Source: JBFXIE01 sp050176255
GTDB taxonomy: Bacteria; Pseudomonadota; Gammaproteobacteria; Burkholderiales; Burkholderiaceae_C
Direction: 5' to 3' (one strand)
Assembly: GCF_050176255.1 (NCBI RefSeq)
Contig: NZ_JBFXIE010000019.1
Length of the DNA stretch: 53,990 nt
Position 1 is the stretch's first letter. Each line of letters starts with the position of its first letter. The notes under the pieces were generated by a model, which saw nothing but the letters and a program-made list of their open reading frames with translations, was not told where the DNA came from and searched no databases. This document shows, in pieces, positions 31,021 through 39,753 of the stretch. The translations under genes were made by a program, and so were the position numbers.

Positions 31021-33681
31021 ATGTTTTCTTTTTCCTCTCGCAGCAAAATGTCCGACGCACCCGAAGTGACCCCGGTCCAGGCCAAAACCATCGAGCAGCA
31101 TCCACTAGATTCGCTCACAGGCGGCGCCTTCTCGGCCGCGACATCTGGCGATCGGTCAGCACGTATCCGCGAATGGCTGGCCACCAATCCCCCCGCTGAC
31201 AAACTGCAGGAGGTGTTCAAGGAGCTGAGCGCCCGCGACAAGGGTGCCGCGCGTGCCGTGCGTGAACGCCTGGATGAAATTCGTCGTGCCGAAGGGCAGG
31301 TCGCCATTGCTGCGGAATGGGCGGCCAAAGCCGAGGCGCTGCTGGCCTCGGCCAAGTTGAACATCGCCGACGCGCTTGCCTGGCAGCGCGATGCGGCCAA
31401 GGCCGGAGCGCCTCTCTCACGCGAGCCGCTGGCCGCGCTCAAGACCCAGCTCAACGACCGTGTGAAGACGATCGAAGACCTGCAGCACCGTGTGCAGGTG
31501 CAGCGCGAGGCTGCAGTGTTGCTGGCGCAACGCATCGAGGTGCTGTCCACCAAGCCCTGGAAAGACGCGCAGTCGGCGCTCGAGCTGCTGAATACCGACG
31601 TGAGCCGCTGGCAGCAGCAGGCACAGGATCTGACGGGTGATGTCGCATGGCCCAGTGTTGAGGCGCGTTTTCCCACGTTGCTGGAGTCCTCGCGCACCCA
31701 GTTGCTGGTGGTGTGGGATGCGTTTCAGGCGGCGCTGGCGCAGGCCGTTGCAGCAGCGCAGGATGCTGCTGCGCCCCTGCCGCCCGTGCCTGTGTGGGCT
31801 GATGAGCTGCGCGTGGCGCGAGGCTTGCCTGCAGAGGCTGCAGAAGCCAAGACACCGGTGCGTACAGTGGCGCGGCCGAAGGTCGATCCCCAGCTGCGCG
31901 AAAAAGCGCAGCAGGCCGTGGGTGAAGCCCTGGCCAAGCTGGAGGCGGAGACTGTGCAGGGGCATGGCAAGGCCAGCGCTGGCGCCGCCACTGCATTGCG
32001 CGCCGTACTCAAGGTGCATGGCAAGTTGATCGACGCGGAGCTGGAGCAAAAGGTGCATCTGGCACTGGTGGCTGCGGGAGAGCTGGAAGGCTGGCAGCGC
32101 TGGAGCGCGGATCAGGTGCGAGAAGACCTGGTTGCGCGCGCCGAGGCATTGCTGCAACGCCCGGACGGGCAGGCTTTGGGGGGGCGCAAGATGCAGGAGC
32201 TGCTGCGCCAGCTGCGCGAGCAGTGGAAGCACGCGGATCAGGGTGCGCCGGCCAATCATGCGCTGTGGAAGAAGTTTGACGACGCCTGCAACGCGGCCCA
32301 CAAGGTGGTCGAAGCCTGGCTGGAAAAAGTGCGCGCCGAGGCAGCGCAGCACCGTGCACAGCGCCTGGCCCTGATTGAAGAGGTCAAGGCCTGGGCGCAG
32401 CAGCAGGTGCAGCCTGGCGCGGCAGCACCTGACTGGAAGGCTGCCAACCGTGCGCTGCACCAATTCGCCGAGCGCTGGCGCTCTGGAGGGCATGTGGGTG
32501 AGAAGGCATTTGCCGAGTTGCAGTCGGCCTGGAAGCAGGCGCTGGCGCAGGCCGCGGCGCCTCTGGAGGCGGCACAGAAAGCCAGCTTGGAACGGCGCCA
32601 CGCCATGATTGCCGAGGCCGAGGCTCTGGGGGCTGCGCCGTCATTGCGCATTGATGCCATCAAGGCGCTGCAACAGCGCTGGCAGGCAGAGGCGCAGTCC
32701 GTGCCCCTGGATCGCAAGCACGAGCAAAAGCTGTGGGACGCCTTCCGCAAGCCCATTGATGAGGCGTTCAAACGCAAGTCCGCAGATCGCGAGCGCCATA
32801 CGGCCGAGCTGAGCGGCCGTGATCGCGCAGTCCTTGAAGCCTCCAAAGCCCTCGATGCAGCCAGTGCCTCTGGCGACGTGCAAAAAATCCGCGAGGCCAT
32901 GGCTGCGCTGGAACGTGCGACCAAGGATCAGGCGGCTGGCGATGCTGGCAATGCGGGTCCGGATAAAGACCAGGCTCCAGCGCCGGAAGGCGCAGCGCAG
33001 GGGGCTTCTGATTCAGGAGCGGATGTGGCCGGCGAAAAACCGGCTGTTGCGGCACCGGCGCGTGCAGTGGTCGCGGTGCGCGGTGATGACCGTCCGGGCA
33101 TGCGCAAGTCCGCGCCCGTTCAGGAGGTTCGCGCGGGGCGTGCTGGTGGTGATCGGCGCGATGGCCGTGACGGCCGTGGTTCTCGTGATGTGGTGGGGCG
33201 TGACCGCGAAGCTGTACGGGGTCTGCGTCTGGGCGATGCCGCCTTTCGGGCGCAGCGCGACGCAATGGAGCATGCGCAGATGGCGCTGCGCAAACTGGCA
33301 GCGCAGGCGCACGGCGAGGCTCTTACGCAGCTGATGTCTGCCTGGAAGAGTAGAGACGCCGCTCAGGTGCCCAGCCTGCAGGAGCTGGGTGGCAAGGTAT
33401 CGGCGAGCGTGCGCGCTGCATGGTGCCAGGCTATTGGCGCGCCAGCGGGGGCGTCGGGTGAGCAGGCGTTGCTGCGTCTGGAGATTGCAGCCGAGGTGCC
33501 GACACCGGTTGACCAACTTGCCGCGCGCCGTGCGTTGCAATTGCAGCTGCTCACTCGCCGCCACGATCCTGCGCCTGCGCAGACTTGGGCGCAGGATGCG
33601 GCGCTGGTTTTTGCCGGTGCCTGCGACGAAGCCAGTGCGCGCCGCCTGCAAGGCGTGCTCAAGGTTTTGCTCAAGAGATAA
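31021..33681 (+). CDS. DUF349 domain protein
   Basis: The 886-residue, mostly helical cytoplasmic protein is built from DUF349 repeats, recognisable as WKxA..R..W segments such as LREQWKHADQGAPANHALWKKFDDACN and QRWQAEAQSVPLDRKHEQKLWDAF, with coiled-coil stretches. A low-complexity, Arg/Gly/Asp-rich linker (around residues 690-740, DRRDGRDGRGSRD) precedes a C-terminal helical domain. The biochemical role of DUF349 proteins is not established; I give none. The start is uncertain: ATG 31021 is chosen, ATG 31048 (MSDAPEV) is possible, and neither has a clear ribosome binding site. Confidence 0.85.
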   Translation: MFSFSSRSKMSDAPEVTPVQAKTIEQHPLDSLTGGAFSAATSGDRSARIREWLATNPPADKLQEVFKELSARDKGAARAVRERLDEIRRAEGQVAIAAEWAAKAEALLASAKLNIADALAWQRDAAKAGAPLSREPLAALKTQLNDRVKTIEDLQHRVQVQREAAVLLAQRIEVLSTKPWKDAQSALELLNTDVSRWQQQAQDLTGDVAWPSVEARFPTLLESSRTQLLVVWDAFQAALAQAVAAAQDAAAPLPPVPVWADELRVARGLPAEAAEAKTPVRTVARPKVDPQLREKAQQAVGEALAKLEAETVQGHGKASAGAATALRAVLKVHGKLIDAELEQKVHLALVAAGELEGWQRWSADQVREDLVARAEALLQRPDGQALGGRKMQELLRQLREQWKHADQGAPANHALWKKFDDACNAAHKVVEAWLEKVRAEAAQHRAQRLALIEEVKAWAQQQVQPGAAAPDWKAANRALHQFAERWRSGGHVGEKAFAELQSAWKQALAQAAAPLEAAQKASLERRHAMIAEAEALGAAPSLRIDAIKALQQRWQAEAQSVPLDRKHEQKLWDAFRKPIDEAFKRKSADRERHTAELSGRDRAVLEASKALDAASASGDVQKIREAMAALERATKDQAAGDAGNAGPDKDQAPAPEGAAQGASDSGADVAGEKPAVAAPARAVVAVRGDDRPGMRKSAPVQEVRAGRAGGDRRDGRDGRGSRDVVGRDREAVRGLRLGDAAFRAQRDAMEHAQMALRKLAAQAHGEALTQLMSAWKSRDAAQVPSLQELGGKVSASVRAAWCQAIGAPAGASGEQALLRLEIAAEVPTPVDQLAARRALQLQLLTRRHDPAPAQTWAQDAALVFAGACDEASARRLQGVLKVLLKR

Positions 33682-33776
33682 AAGCGTTTTTTGAGTCCGG
33701 CAGCAGCATGCGCTGCTGCCGCGCACTGCTGAACAACACTGGCAACAACCGGGCGGTTCGTAAGGGCAAATAAAAA

Positions 33777-34826
33777 GGCTATGTTCTCGTAAAGTGTTGA
33801 ACGTTTCCGCAGCCTTGCTGTCGAATCCTCCATGTAAGGCTATCGGGAGACTTCGATGGACTCACACGCCTTCGAGCGGCTTCTTGCCGCCTTGGGTCGG
33901 CTGACGCCTGGACAGCGCGAAGCGCTGAAGCAGGCGTTGCGTCCGCCGTCGGACTCAGCGCAAGCACTGCACATCATTCAAGCCCGTCTGGACGGCAATG
34001 CCTGCTGCCCGCACTGCGCTGGCACTCGGCTGTATCGCCACGGCCAAGCGCATGGCCTGCCGCGCTACCGCTGCAAGGCCTGCGGCAAGACCTGCAATGC
34101 ACTGACCGGTACGCCCTTGGCGCGCCTGCGCCTCAAGGCCAAGTGGCTGGACTATCTGCAGTGCATGCTGCAATCTCAGACCGTGCGCCAGGCGGCCAAG
34201 GCCTGCGCCATCCATCGCAACACGAGCTTTCGCTGGCGCCACCGTTTCCTGCAGGGGGCCAGGCAGGATCGCCCTGCGCATTTGAGCGGTATCACAGAGG
34301 CCGACGAAACCTATCTGCTGGAATCGAACAAGGGGGCCCGCACGCTGGTGCGCGCTGCGCGCAAGCGTGGAGGATCGGCCCGCAAGCGGGGACTATCGCA
34401 CGAGCAGGTGTGCGTGCTCATCGCCCGCGATCGCATGGGCCAGACGCTGGACTTCGTGACAGGGACAGGTCCGGTGACCAAGGTGCAGCTGCACAAGTAC
34501 CTGCAGCCGGCACTCTACGACGATGCGCTGCTGGTCAGCGATGCCAATGCCGCGTACCGCACCTTTGCCGCCGAGGCAGGCATCACGCATGAAGCCGTGA
34601 ATCTCGCGCACGGCGTTCGCGTCAGAGGGGCGTTGCACGTACAAAACGTCAATGCCTATCACAGCCGCCTGCGCCAGTGGCTGCGCCGGTTTCACGGCGT
34701 GGCCACACGCTACCTGACCAACTATCTCGGCTGGCGGCGGGCCCTGGACACGCAGCGCCTGCCTACGCCGCAAGCCTTGCTGCGCGCGGCTATCGGCGTC
34801 TTTCCACACTCAATGGGAACATAGCC
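33777..34826 (+). mobile_element. Complete IS1595-family insertion sequence, 1050 bp
   Basis: Imperfect 25-bp terminal inverted repeats (33777-33801 and 34802-34826, 20 of 25 bases matching, both starting GGCTATGTTC) flank one transposase gene. A perfect 8-bp target duplication AATAAAAA lies directly outside (33769-33776 and 34827-34834), the duplication length expected for IS1595. Intact ends and duplication indicate a recent, unrearranged insertion. The target is the A/T-rich end of the tRNA-Leu terminator. Confidence 0.93.
33856..34824 (+). CDS. IS1595-family transposase
   Basis: The 322-residue transposase starts with a zinc-ribbon domain (CPHCAGTRLYRHG and CKACGKTCNA, about residues 51-80) and a helix-turn-helix-like segment (RQAAKACAIHRNTSFRWRHR), then a DDE-type catalytic core with TEADETYLLE (about 154-163), LVSDANAAY (about 232) and VQNVNAYHSRLRQWL (about 263). 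The third acidic position is Asn-like, as in the DDNK/H subset of IS1595. The stop codon lies inside the right inverted repeat. The frame is intact, so it is potentially active. Confidence 0.93.
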   Translation: MDSHAFERLLAALGRLTPGQREALKQALRPPSDSAQALHIIQARLDGNACCPHCAGTRLYRHGQAHGLPRYRCKACGKTCNALTGTPLARLRLKAKWLDYLQCMLQSQTVRQAAKACAIHRNTSFRWRHRFLQGARQDRPAHLSGITEADETYLLESNKGARTLVRAARKRGGSARKRGLSHEQVCVLIARDRMGQTLDFVTGTGPVTKVQLHKYLQPALYDDALLVSDANAAYRTFAAEAGITHEAVNLAHGVRVRGALHVQNVNAYHSRLRQWLRRFHGVATRYLTNYLGWRRALDTQRLPTPQALLRAAIGVFPHSMGT

Positions 34827-34830
34827 AATA

Positions 34831-34862
34831 AAAAAGCCGTTGATGTAAATCAACGGCTTTCA
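34831..34862 (-). terminator. Terminator of tRNA-Leu copy 1
   Basis: AAAGCCGTTGAT / ATCAACGGCTTT (12 bp, loop of 4) is followed on the minus strand by a T-run. The IS inserted at the end of that T-run. Confidence 0.9.
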
Positions 34863-34870
34863 TGATTGTT

Positions 34871-34955
<85 letters not shown>

Positions 34956-35105
34956 ATTTCAGGGAAGCAGCAATTGTAGCTACTTTCTGCGACGACAAAA
35001 GGAAAAGCATTATTTTTTTGACAGTCTTTTGCGACATCCTTGTGATGTCCCTGCCGTTTTCTTGTGGCGCCATTTGCATAGTCTGTCCCAGGCTGGGCGC
35101 AGCAA

Positions 35106-35133
35106 CAAAAAAGCCGCTTCGTTTGAAGCGGCT
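35106..35133 (-). terminator. Terminator of tRNA-Leu copy 2
   Basis: AGCCGCTTC / GAAGCGGCT (9 bp, loop GTTT) is followed on the minus strand by TTTTTT. It shows that the two tRNA genes are separate transcription units. Confidence 0.88.
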
Positions 35134-35167
35134 CTGATACTGAAGCACGGTGGCTTCTCGTTAAACT

Positions 35168-35252
<85 letters not shown>

Positions 35253-35271
35253 ATTTCAGGAAAGTCGCAAA

Positions 35272-37566
35272 TTGTATATCAAAAAAAATCTCACAAGCCC
35301 ATCGGCAGCGCAGATCGCTTCGGATGAAATCGAAGGCAGCGTGCAAGGTCATCGGGATGGGCATGGGTTCGTCATTCGCGACGATGGCGAAGCCGATATC
35401 TACATTCCACCCAACGAGATGCGCGCGGTTTTGCACAAGGACCATGTGCGGGTGCGTATCGTGCGCCAGGATCGGCGCGGCAGGCCTGAGGGGCGTGTGC
35501 TCGAGATCGTGGAGCGACCGCCGCAGCCCATCATTGGCCGACTGCTTCAGGAAAGCGGGGTCTGGCTGGTTGCCCCCGAAGACAAACGCTATGGCCAGGA
35601 CGTACTGATCCCCAAGGGTGCGATCGGCGCAGCCTCTGCCGGGCAGGTCGTGGTGGTCGAGCTAACCGAGCCGCCGGCGTTGTTCGGACAGCCAGTGGGG
35701 CGCGTGGTCGAGGTGCTGGGGGAGGTGGATGACCCCGGGATGGAGGTCGAAATTGCGGTGCGCAAATATGGCGTGCCGCATGAGTTTTCTGAGGCTTGCC
35801 TGGCGCAGACCAAGGCCTTGCCTGACAAAGTACGTGCCCATGACAAGCGCCACAGGGTTGACCTGACGGACATTGCGCTGGTCACCATCGATGGCGAGGA
35901 CGCCAGGGATTTTGACGACGCCGTCTATTGCGTACCTACCAAGGTTGGCCGCACCAAGGGGTGGCGTCTGCTGGTGGCCATTGCTGACGTGAGTCATTAC
36001 GTGGAGACCGGCGGCCCCATCGACGTCGATGCTTACGACCGCGCTACCAGCGTGTATTTTCCGCGGCGCGTCATCCCCATGCTGCCGGAAAAGCTCTCGA
36101 ACGGCCTGTGCTCTCTGAATCCGCACGTCGAGCGTTTGTGCATGGTGTGCGACATGATGATCACCGCCAAGGGCGAGATTCATGCCTACCAGTTCTATCC
36201 GGCCGTGATGCGCAGCCACGCGCGGTTTACCTACAACGAGGTGGCCGCCGTGCTCGCCAATACGCGAGGGCCGGAGGCTGCAAGGCATCAGGAGCGGGTG
36301 GGTGACTTGCTCAATTTGGCCGATGTTTATCGCGCCTTGCTGGCTGCCAGGCAGGTGCGCGGCGCCGTGGATTTTGAAACCACCGAAACCCAGATCGTAT
36401 GCGACGACAACGGCCGCATCGAGAAAATCGTGCCGCGCGTGCGCACCGAGGCCCACCGTCTCATCGAGGAGGCCATGCTGGCCGCCAACGTCTGCAGCGC
36501 GGATTTCATCGAGCAGGCTGGCCGCCCCGGTCTGTACCGTGTGCACGAGGGCCCGACCCCGGAGAAGCAGGAAATCCTGCGTGCCTACCTCAAGGCCATG
36601 GGGGTGGGCATGTCTATCGGCGATGATCCCCGGCCGACAGAGTTCCAGGCCATTGCCGATGCCACCAAGGACAGGCCCGACGCGCGGCAGATCCACACGA
36701 TGCTGTTGCGCTCCATGCAGCAGGCGATCTACACGCCGATCAACAGCGGACACTTCGGACTGGCGTTTCAGGCGTACACGCATTTCACCAGTCCTATCCG
36801 CCGCTACCCGGACTTGCTGGTGCACCGTGTCATCAAGTCCATCCTGGGGGGCACCAAATACGCCTTGCCGGCGCTACCCACGCCGGGAGAGGCGCAGTTC
36901 AAATTGGCCAAGCGCCTGGCATCCAAGGCGGCAGAGCCCAACGTGCGCCCGCGCAAGGCCAGTCCGATAAGCATTCAGGAAACCCAGGCCTGGGAAGCTG
37001 CGGGGCTGCATTGCAGCGCCAACGAGCGACGGGCCGACGAGGCCAGCCGCGACGTGGAAGCGTGGCTCAAGTGCCAATACATGCGCGAACACCTGGGGGA
37101 GGAGTACGGCGGCGTTGTCAGTGCCGTGACGAGCTTCGGCATTTTCGTGACCCTGGATGCGCTTTACGTCGAAGGGTTGGTGCACATCACGGAGTTGGGC
37201 GGCGAATACTTCAAGTTCGACGAGGCGCGCCAGGAGTTGCGAGGCGAGCGCACCGGCATTCGCTATTCCATTGGTGCGCGAGTGCGCGTGCAGGTGAGCC
37301 GCGTGGATCTGGATGGCCGCAAGATTGACTTCCGGCTGATTCATGAGTCCGATGACGCGTCACTTGCCAAGAACCCCAAGGTGCGGGATGTGACCAAACG
37401 TGTGCCCGCGCCGGAGTCTCGCGACCGGCAGGCGCCGCCTGCCGGTGACTTTGCCAAGACAGACAACCGCCGGGCCCGCAAGGAAAAAACGCCTGGTCGA
37501 ACGCCGACCAGCAAAAAGTCCGGCGCGGCCAAGGCAGCAGGCAAGAGGGGCCGTTCGCGCGGTTGA
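35272..37566 (+). CDS. rnr: Ribonuclease R (TTG start)
   Basis: The 764-residue 3'-5' exoribonuclease degrades structured RNA and helps tmRNA-mediated quality control. Cold-shock-type RNA-binding segments (IEGSVQGHRDGHGFVIRDDG, about 29-48) precede the RNB catalytic domain with GEDARDFDDAVY (metal-binding Asps, about 210-221) and FTSPIRRYPDLLVHR (about 505-520), then S1 (about 610-690) and a Lys/Arg-rich tail. No ATG or GTG lies between the tRNA and the conserved region; TTG 35272 has AGGAAAG nine bases upstream and is chosen. The usual N-terminal HTH region of longer RNase R proteins is absent. Confidence 0.9.
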   Translation: MYIKKNLTSPSAAQIASDEIEGSVQGHRDGHGFVIRDDGEADIYIPPNEMRAVLHKDHVRVRIVRQDRRGRPEGRVLEIVERPPQPIIGRLLQESGVWLVAPEDKRYGQDVLIPKGAIGAASAGQVVVVELTEPPALFGQPVGRVVEVLGEVDDPGMEVEIAVRKYGVPHEFSEACLAQTKALPDKVRAHDKRHRVDLTDIALVTIDGEDARDFDDAVYCVPTKVGRTKGWRLLVAIADVSHYVETGGPIDVDAYDRATSVYFPRRVIPMLPEKLSNGLCSLNPHVERLCMVCDMMITAKGEIHAYQFYPAVMRSHARFTYNEVAAVLANTRGPEAARHQERVGDLLNLADVYRALLAARQVRGAVDFETTETQIVCDDNGRIEKIVPRVRTEAHRLIEEAMLAANVCSADFIEQAGRPGLYRVHEGPTPEKQEILRAYLKAMGVGMSIGDDPRPTEFQAIADATKDRPDARQIHTMLLRSMQQAIYTPINSGHFGLAFQAYTHFTSPIRRYPDLLVHRVIKSILGGTKYALPALPTPGEAQFKLAKRLASKAAEPNVRPRKASPISIQETQAWEAAGLHCSANERRADEASRDVEAWLKCQYMREHLGEEYGGVVSAVTSFGIFVTLDALYVEGLVHITELGGEYFKFDEARQELRGERTGIRYSIGARVRVQVSRVDLDGRKIDFRLIHESDDASLAKNPKVRDVTKRVPAPESRDRQAPPAGDFAKTDNRRARKEKTPGRTPTSKKSGAAKAAGKRGRSRG

Positions 37567-37618
37567 CCGCAGGCGGACAATCGTCCGTTTTCAAAACTTG
37601 AAAATAAACCGACCCACA

Positions 37619-38374
37619 ATGAGCAAAGTTTCAAAGATCGCCATCGTTACCGGTGCGGGCTCTGGCATTGGTAAGGCTGCAGCGCTGGAATTGCTGCGCG
37701 ACGGCTGGAGCGTGGCTCTGGCGGGGCGGCGCGAGCAGCCCTTGCATGAAGTTGCAGGCGAGTCGCATGCCGGCGATCGGGCTTTGGTGATTCCCACGGA
37801 CGTGACAGACCCTGACGCCGTGCGCCACTTGTTTGAGCGTGCGGTGCAGCAGTTTGGACGGCTGGATTTGCTGTTCAACAACGCAGGCGTGGGGGCGCCA
37901 GCAATCCCGCTGGAGGACTTGTCGGTGCAGCAATGGAGAAATGTGGTGGACATCAATCTGAATGGCATGTTTTTCTGCATCCAGCAGGCCTTCCGTGTCA
38001 TGAAGGCGCAGTCGCCGCGCGGTGGACGCATCATCAACAACGGCTCCATATCCGCGCACTCGCCGCGCCCCGACGCCATTGCCTACACCGCCACCAAACA
38101 TGCGGTGACGGGTCTGACCAAGGCTGCCAGCCTGGATGGGCGCCAGCACGATATCGCCGTGGGCCAGATCGACGTGGGCAATGCGCAAACCGAACTGGCG
38201 CAGCGCATGGTGCAGGGCGCGCTTCAAGCCAATCGCGAGATGACAGTCGAACCCATGATGGATGTTGCCATCGTGGGCCAATCTGTCCTGTACATGGCCA
38301 ACCTGCCGCTGCAGGCCAATGTGATGTTCCATACCGTGATGGCGACGAAAATGCCGTTTGTCGGAAGAGGCTGA
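37619..38374 (+). CDS. Short-chain dehydrogenase/reductase
   Basis: The 251-residue SDR has the cofactor motif TGAGSGIG (about 11-18), ALAGRR after the second strand, NNAGVG (about 88), the catalytic Ser in NNGSISAH and YTATKHA. The Arg after the second strand (AGRRE) hints at NADPH preference. The substrate is unknown. It sits 53 bases after rnr, probably as a separate gene. It is distinct from bdhA in the window and lacks its 3HB-specific loop. Confidence 0.87.
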   Translation: MSKVSKIAIVTGAGSGIGKAAALELLRDGWSVALAGRREQPLHEVAGESHAGDRALVIPTDVTDPDAVRHLFERAVQQFGRLDLLFNNAGVGAPAIPLEDLSVQQWRNVVDINLNGMFFCIQQAFRVMKAQSPRGGRIINNGSISAHSPRPDAIAYTATKHAVTGLTKAASLDGRQHDIAVGQIDVGNAQTELAQRMVQGALQANREMTVEPMMDVAIVGQSVLYMANLPLQANVMFHTVMATKMPFVGRG

Positions 38375-38461
38375 CCCGTGCTGAATCGGCAATGTCGGCT
38401 CCATTGGCGTATTCCGGCTCAATGCGAAACAGCCCGGGTGCGGCCAACGGGGTTGTGAAAG

Positions 38462-38914
38462 ATGACTCGTATGGATATTGAATTGACATCGCCGCGATCC
38501 CCGGCGCCGTCACCAGTGACGGCGCCTGAACCTCATACATGGTGGGTGGTGACCCTTTGCGCGCAATGGTGCGGTGTGTGCCGCGAATACCGCAGCGCAT
38601 TCGAAGAGCTTGCAGGCAAATGGCCCCAGGTGCGGTTTGAATGGGTGGATGTTGAGGATGAAGAAGAACTGGTGGGCAGCATCGATGTGGAGACATTTCC
38701 CACGGTTTTGATCGCTGACGGCCATGTGGCGCGGTTTCTGGGGCCGGTGCCACCCCAGGCAAAGGTACTCGATCGCATGCTCCAGGGCTTGCAGAGTGAT
38801 CCAGCGGTTGTGGCCGACGCGCAGGCGCAGGCGCTTTTTCACCGAATTGCAGCAAGCAGGTCATCCAGCACGGGGCTTTTGCCGGCAGCAGGCCGCGGGT
38901 CTTTGCATCCATGA
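38462..38914 (+). CDS. Thioredoxin-family protein (WCGVC)
   Basis: The 150-residue protein has a thioredoxin fold with active site CAQWCGVCREY (about residues 32-42), cis-Pro motif VETFPTVLI (about 77-85) and no signal peptide, so it is cytoplasmic. The WCGVC dithiol differs from classical WCGPC, with Val replacing Pro, which usually makes the thiols less reducing. It is a thioredoxin-like reductase or sensor; its partner is unknown. The C-terminal 30 residues are low-complexity. A second ATG, 38471, is possible. The rimP promoter overlaps its stop codon. Confidence 0.82.
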   Translation: MTRMDIELTSPRSPAPSPVTAPEPHTWWVVTLCAQWCGVCREYRSAFEELAGKWPQVRFEWVDVEDEEELVGSIDVETFPTVLIADGHVARFLGPVPPQAKVLDRMLQGLQSDPAVVADAQAQALFHRIAASRSSSTGLLPAAGRGSLHP

Positions 38915-38931
38915 GGGTTAGCAGATACAAT
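38903..38931 (+). promoter_or_regulatory. Promoter of the rimP-nusA-infB operon
   Basis: The -35 TTGCAT (38903-38908), exactly 17 bp, and the -10 TACAAT (38926-38931) predict a start near 38938. It overlaps the end of the thioredoxin-like gene and lies just before a strong terminator hairpin. Confidence 0.6.
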
Positions 38932-38956
38932 CCGCGGCTCACGACCAAAACGAAAA

Positions 38957-38988
38957 CGGGCGGGTACTCACCGCCCGTTTTTTTTGGG
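38957..38988 (+). terminator. Promoter-proximal intrinsic terminator in front of rimP
   Basis: ACGGGCGG / CCGCCCGT (loop GTACTCA) followed by TTTTTTTT is a strong terminator only about 20 bases after the predicted start and about 80 bases before rimP. It could end the upstream gene and/or act as an attenuator of the operon. Confidence 0.88.
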
Positions 38989-39070
38989 CGTTTGTTTTTG
39001 GACTTGAGGTTCGCAGCTGGTTGTGAGACTGGTTGCGTGCTTTGATTGGAACTGGATAGAGCGCACACAC

Positions 39071-39661
39071 GTGGCATTGCAGCAAATCGTTGAACAAACC
39101 GTGGCCGGGTTGGGCTATGACTTGGTGGAGATCGAGCGCTCCGCAGGGGGCTTGCTGCGTATCACCATTGATTTGATCTGGGCGCCTGCAGCGCAGCAAG
39201 GCGAAGCTGCCGCGGCAGAGCAGTTCATCACGGTCGAGGACTGCGAAAAGGTCACGCGTCAGCTGCAGTTTGCGCTGGAGGTCGATGGGGTTGACTACAA
39301 GCGCCTTGAGGTGTCTTCCCCAGGTATCGACCGTCTGCTGCGCAACGAGCAGGACTTCACGCGCTTCGAGGGTATGGTGATCGACATCACCCTCAAGGAG
39401 CCCCTGGGTGCGGCTGCAGGCGGGCAGGTACACGCCAATCGCAAAAAGTTTCGTGGCACGCTGGAGCGCGTCCAGTCAGGTGGCTGGCAGATTGTCTGGA
39501 GTGACGAGCCGCCGGTGAAGCCCGGGCAGCGCGTGAGTAAAAAGCGCGTTCCCCCACCACTGCAGGTGCTGGGCTTTCAGCTGGATGAGTTGCGCGAAGC
39601 GCGGCTCGCCCCCATCGTTGACTTCAAGGGGCGATCGGCCGGGCCCGGCGTTGAGGGCTGA
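39071..39661 (+). CDS. rimP: Ribosome maturation factor RimP
   Basis: The 196-residue protein is needed for 30S subunit maturation. It opens with the conserved ALQQIVEQTVAGLGYDLVEI and has LLRITIDLIW, the EDCEKVTRQLQFALEVDG segment and VSSPGIDRLLRNEQDF, all typical of the family. The start is the GTG at 39071, which matches the conserved N-terminus; an upstream GTG (39023) would add 16 residues without family support. It is the first gene of the operon with nusA and infB, as in most proteobacteria. The insert AAQQGEAAAAEQ is a local expansion. Confidence 0.93.
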   Translation: MALQQIVEQTVAGLGYDLVEIERSAGGLLRITIDLIWAPAAQQGEAAAAEQFITVEDCEKVTRQLQFALEVDGVDYKRLEVSSPGIDRLLRNEQDFTRFEGMVIDITLKEPLGAAAGGQVHANRKKFRGTLERVQSGGWQIVWSDEPPVKPGQRVSKKRVPPPLQVLGFQLDELREARLAPIVDFKGRSAGPGVEG

Positions 39662-39753
39662 AGGCCGAAAGCCAGAGACACAAGCGGCGGTCATTGCCAG
39701 ATGGCCCGCCAAGAATCGAGAAGCCAGGGATTGAGAAACAGGAGAGTCGTCGC

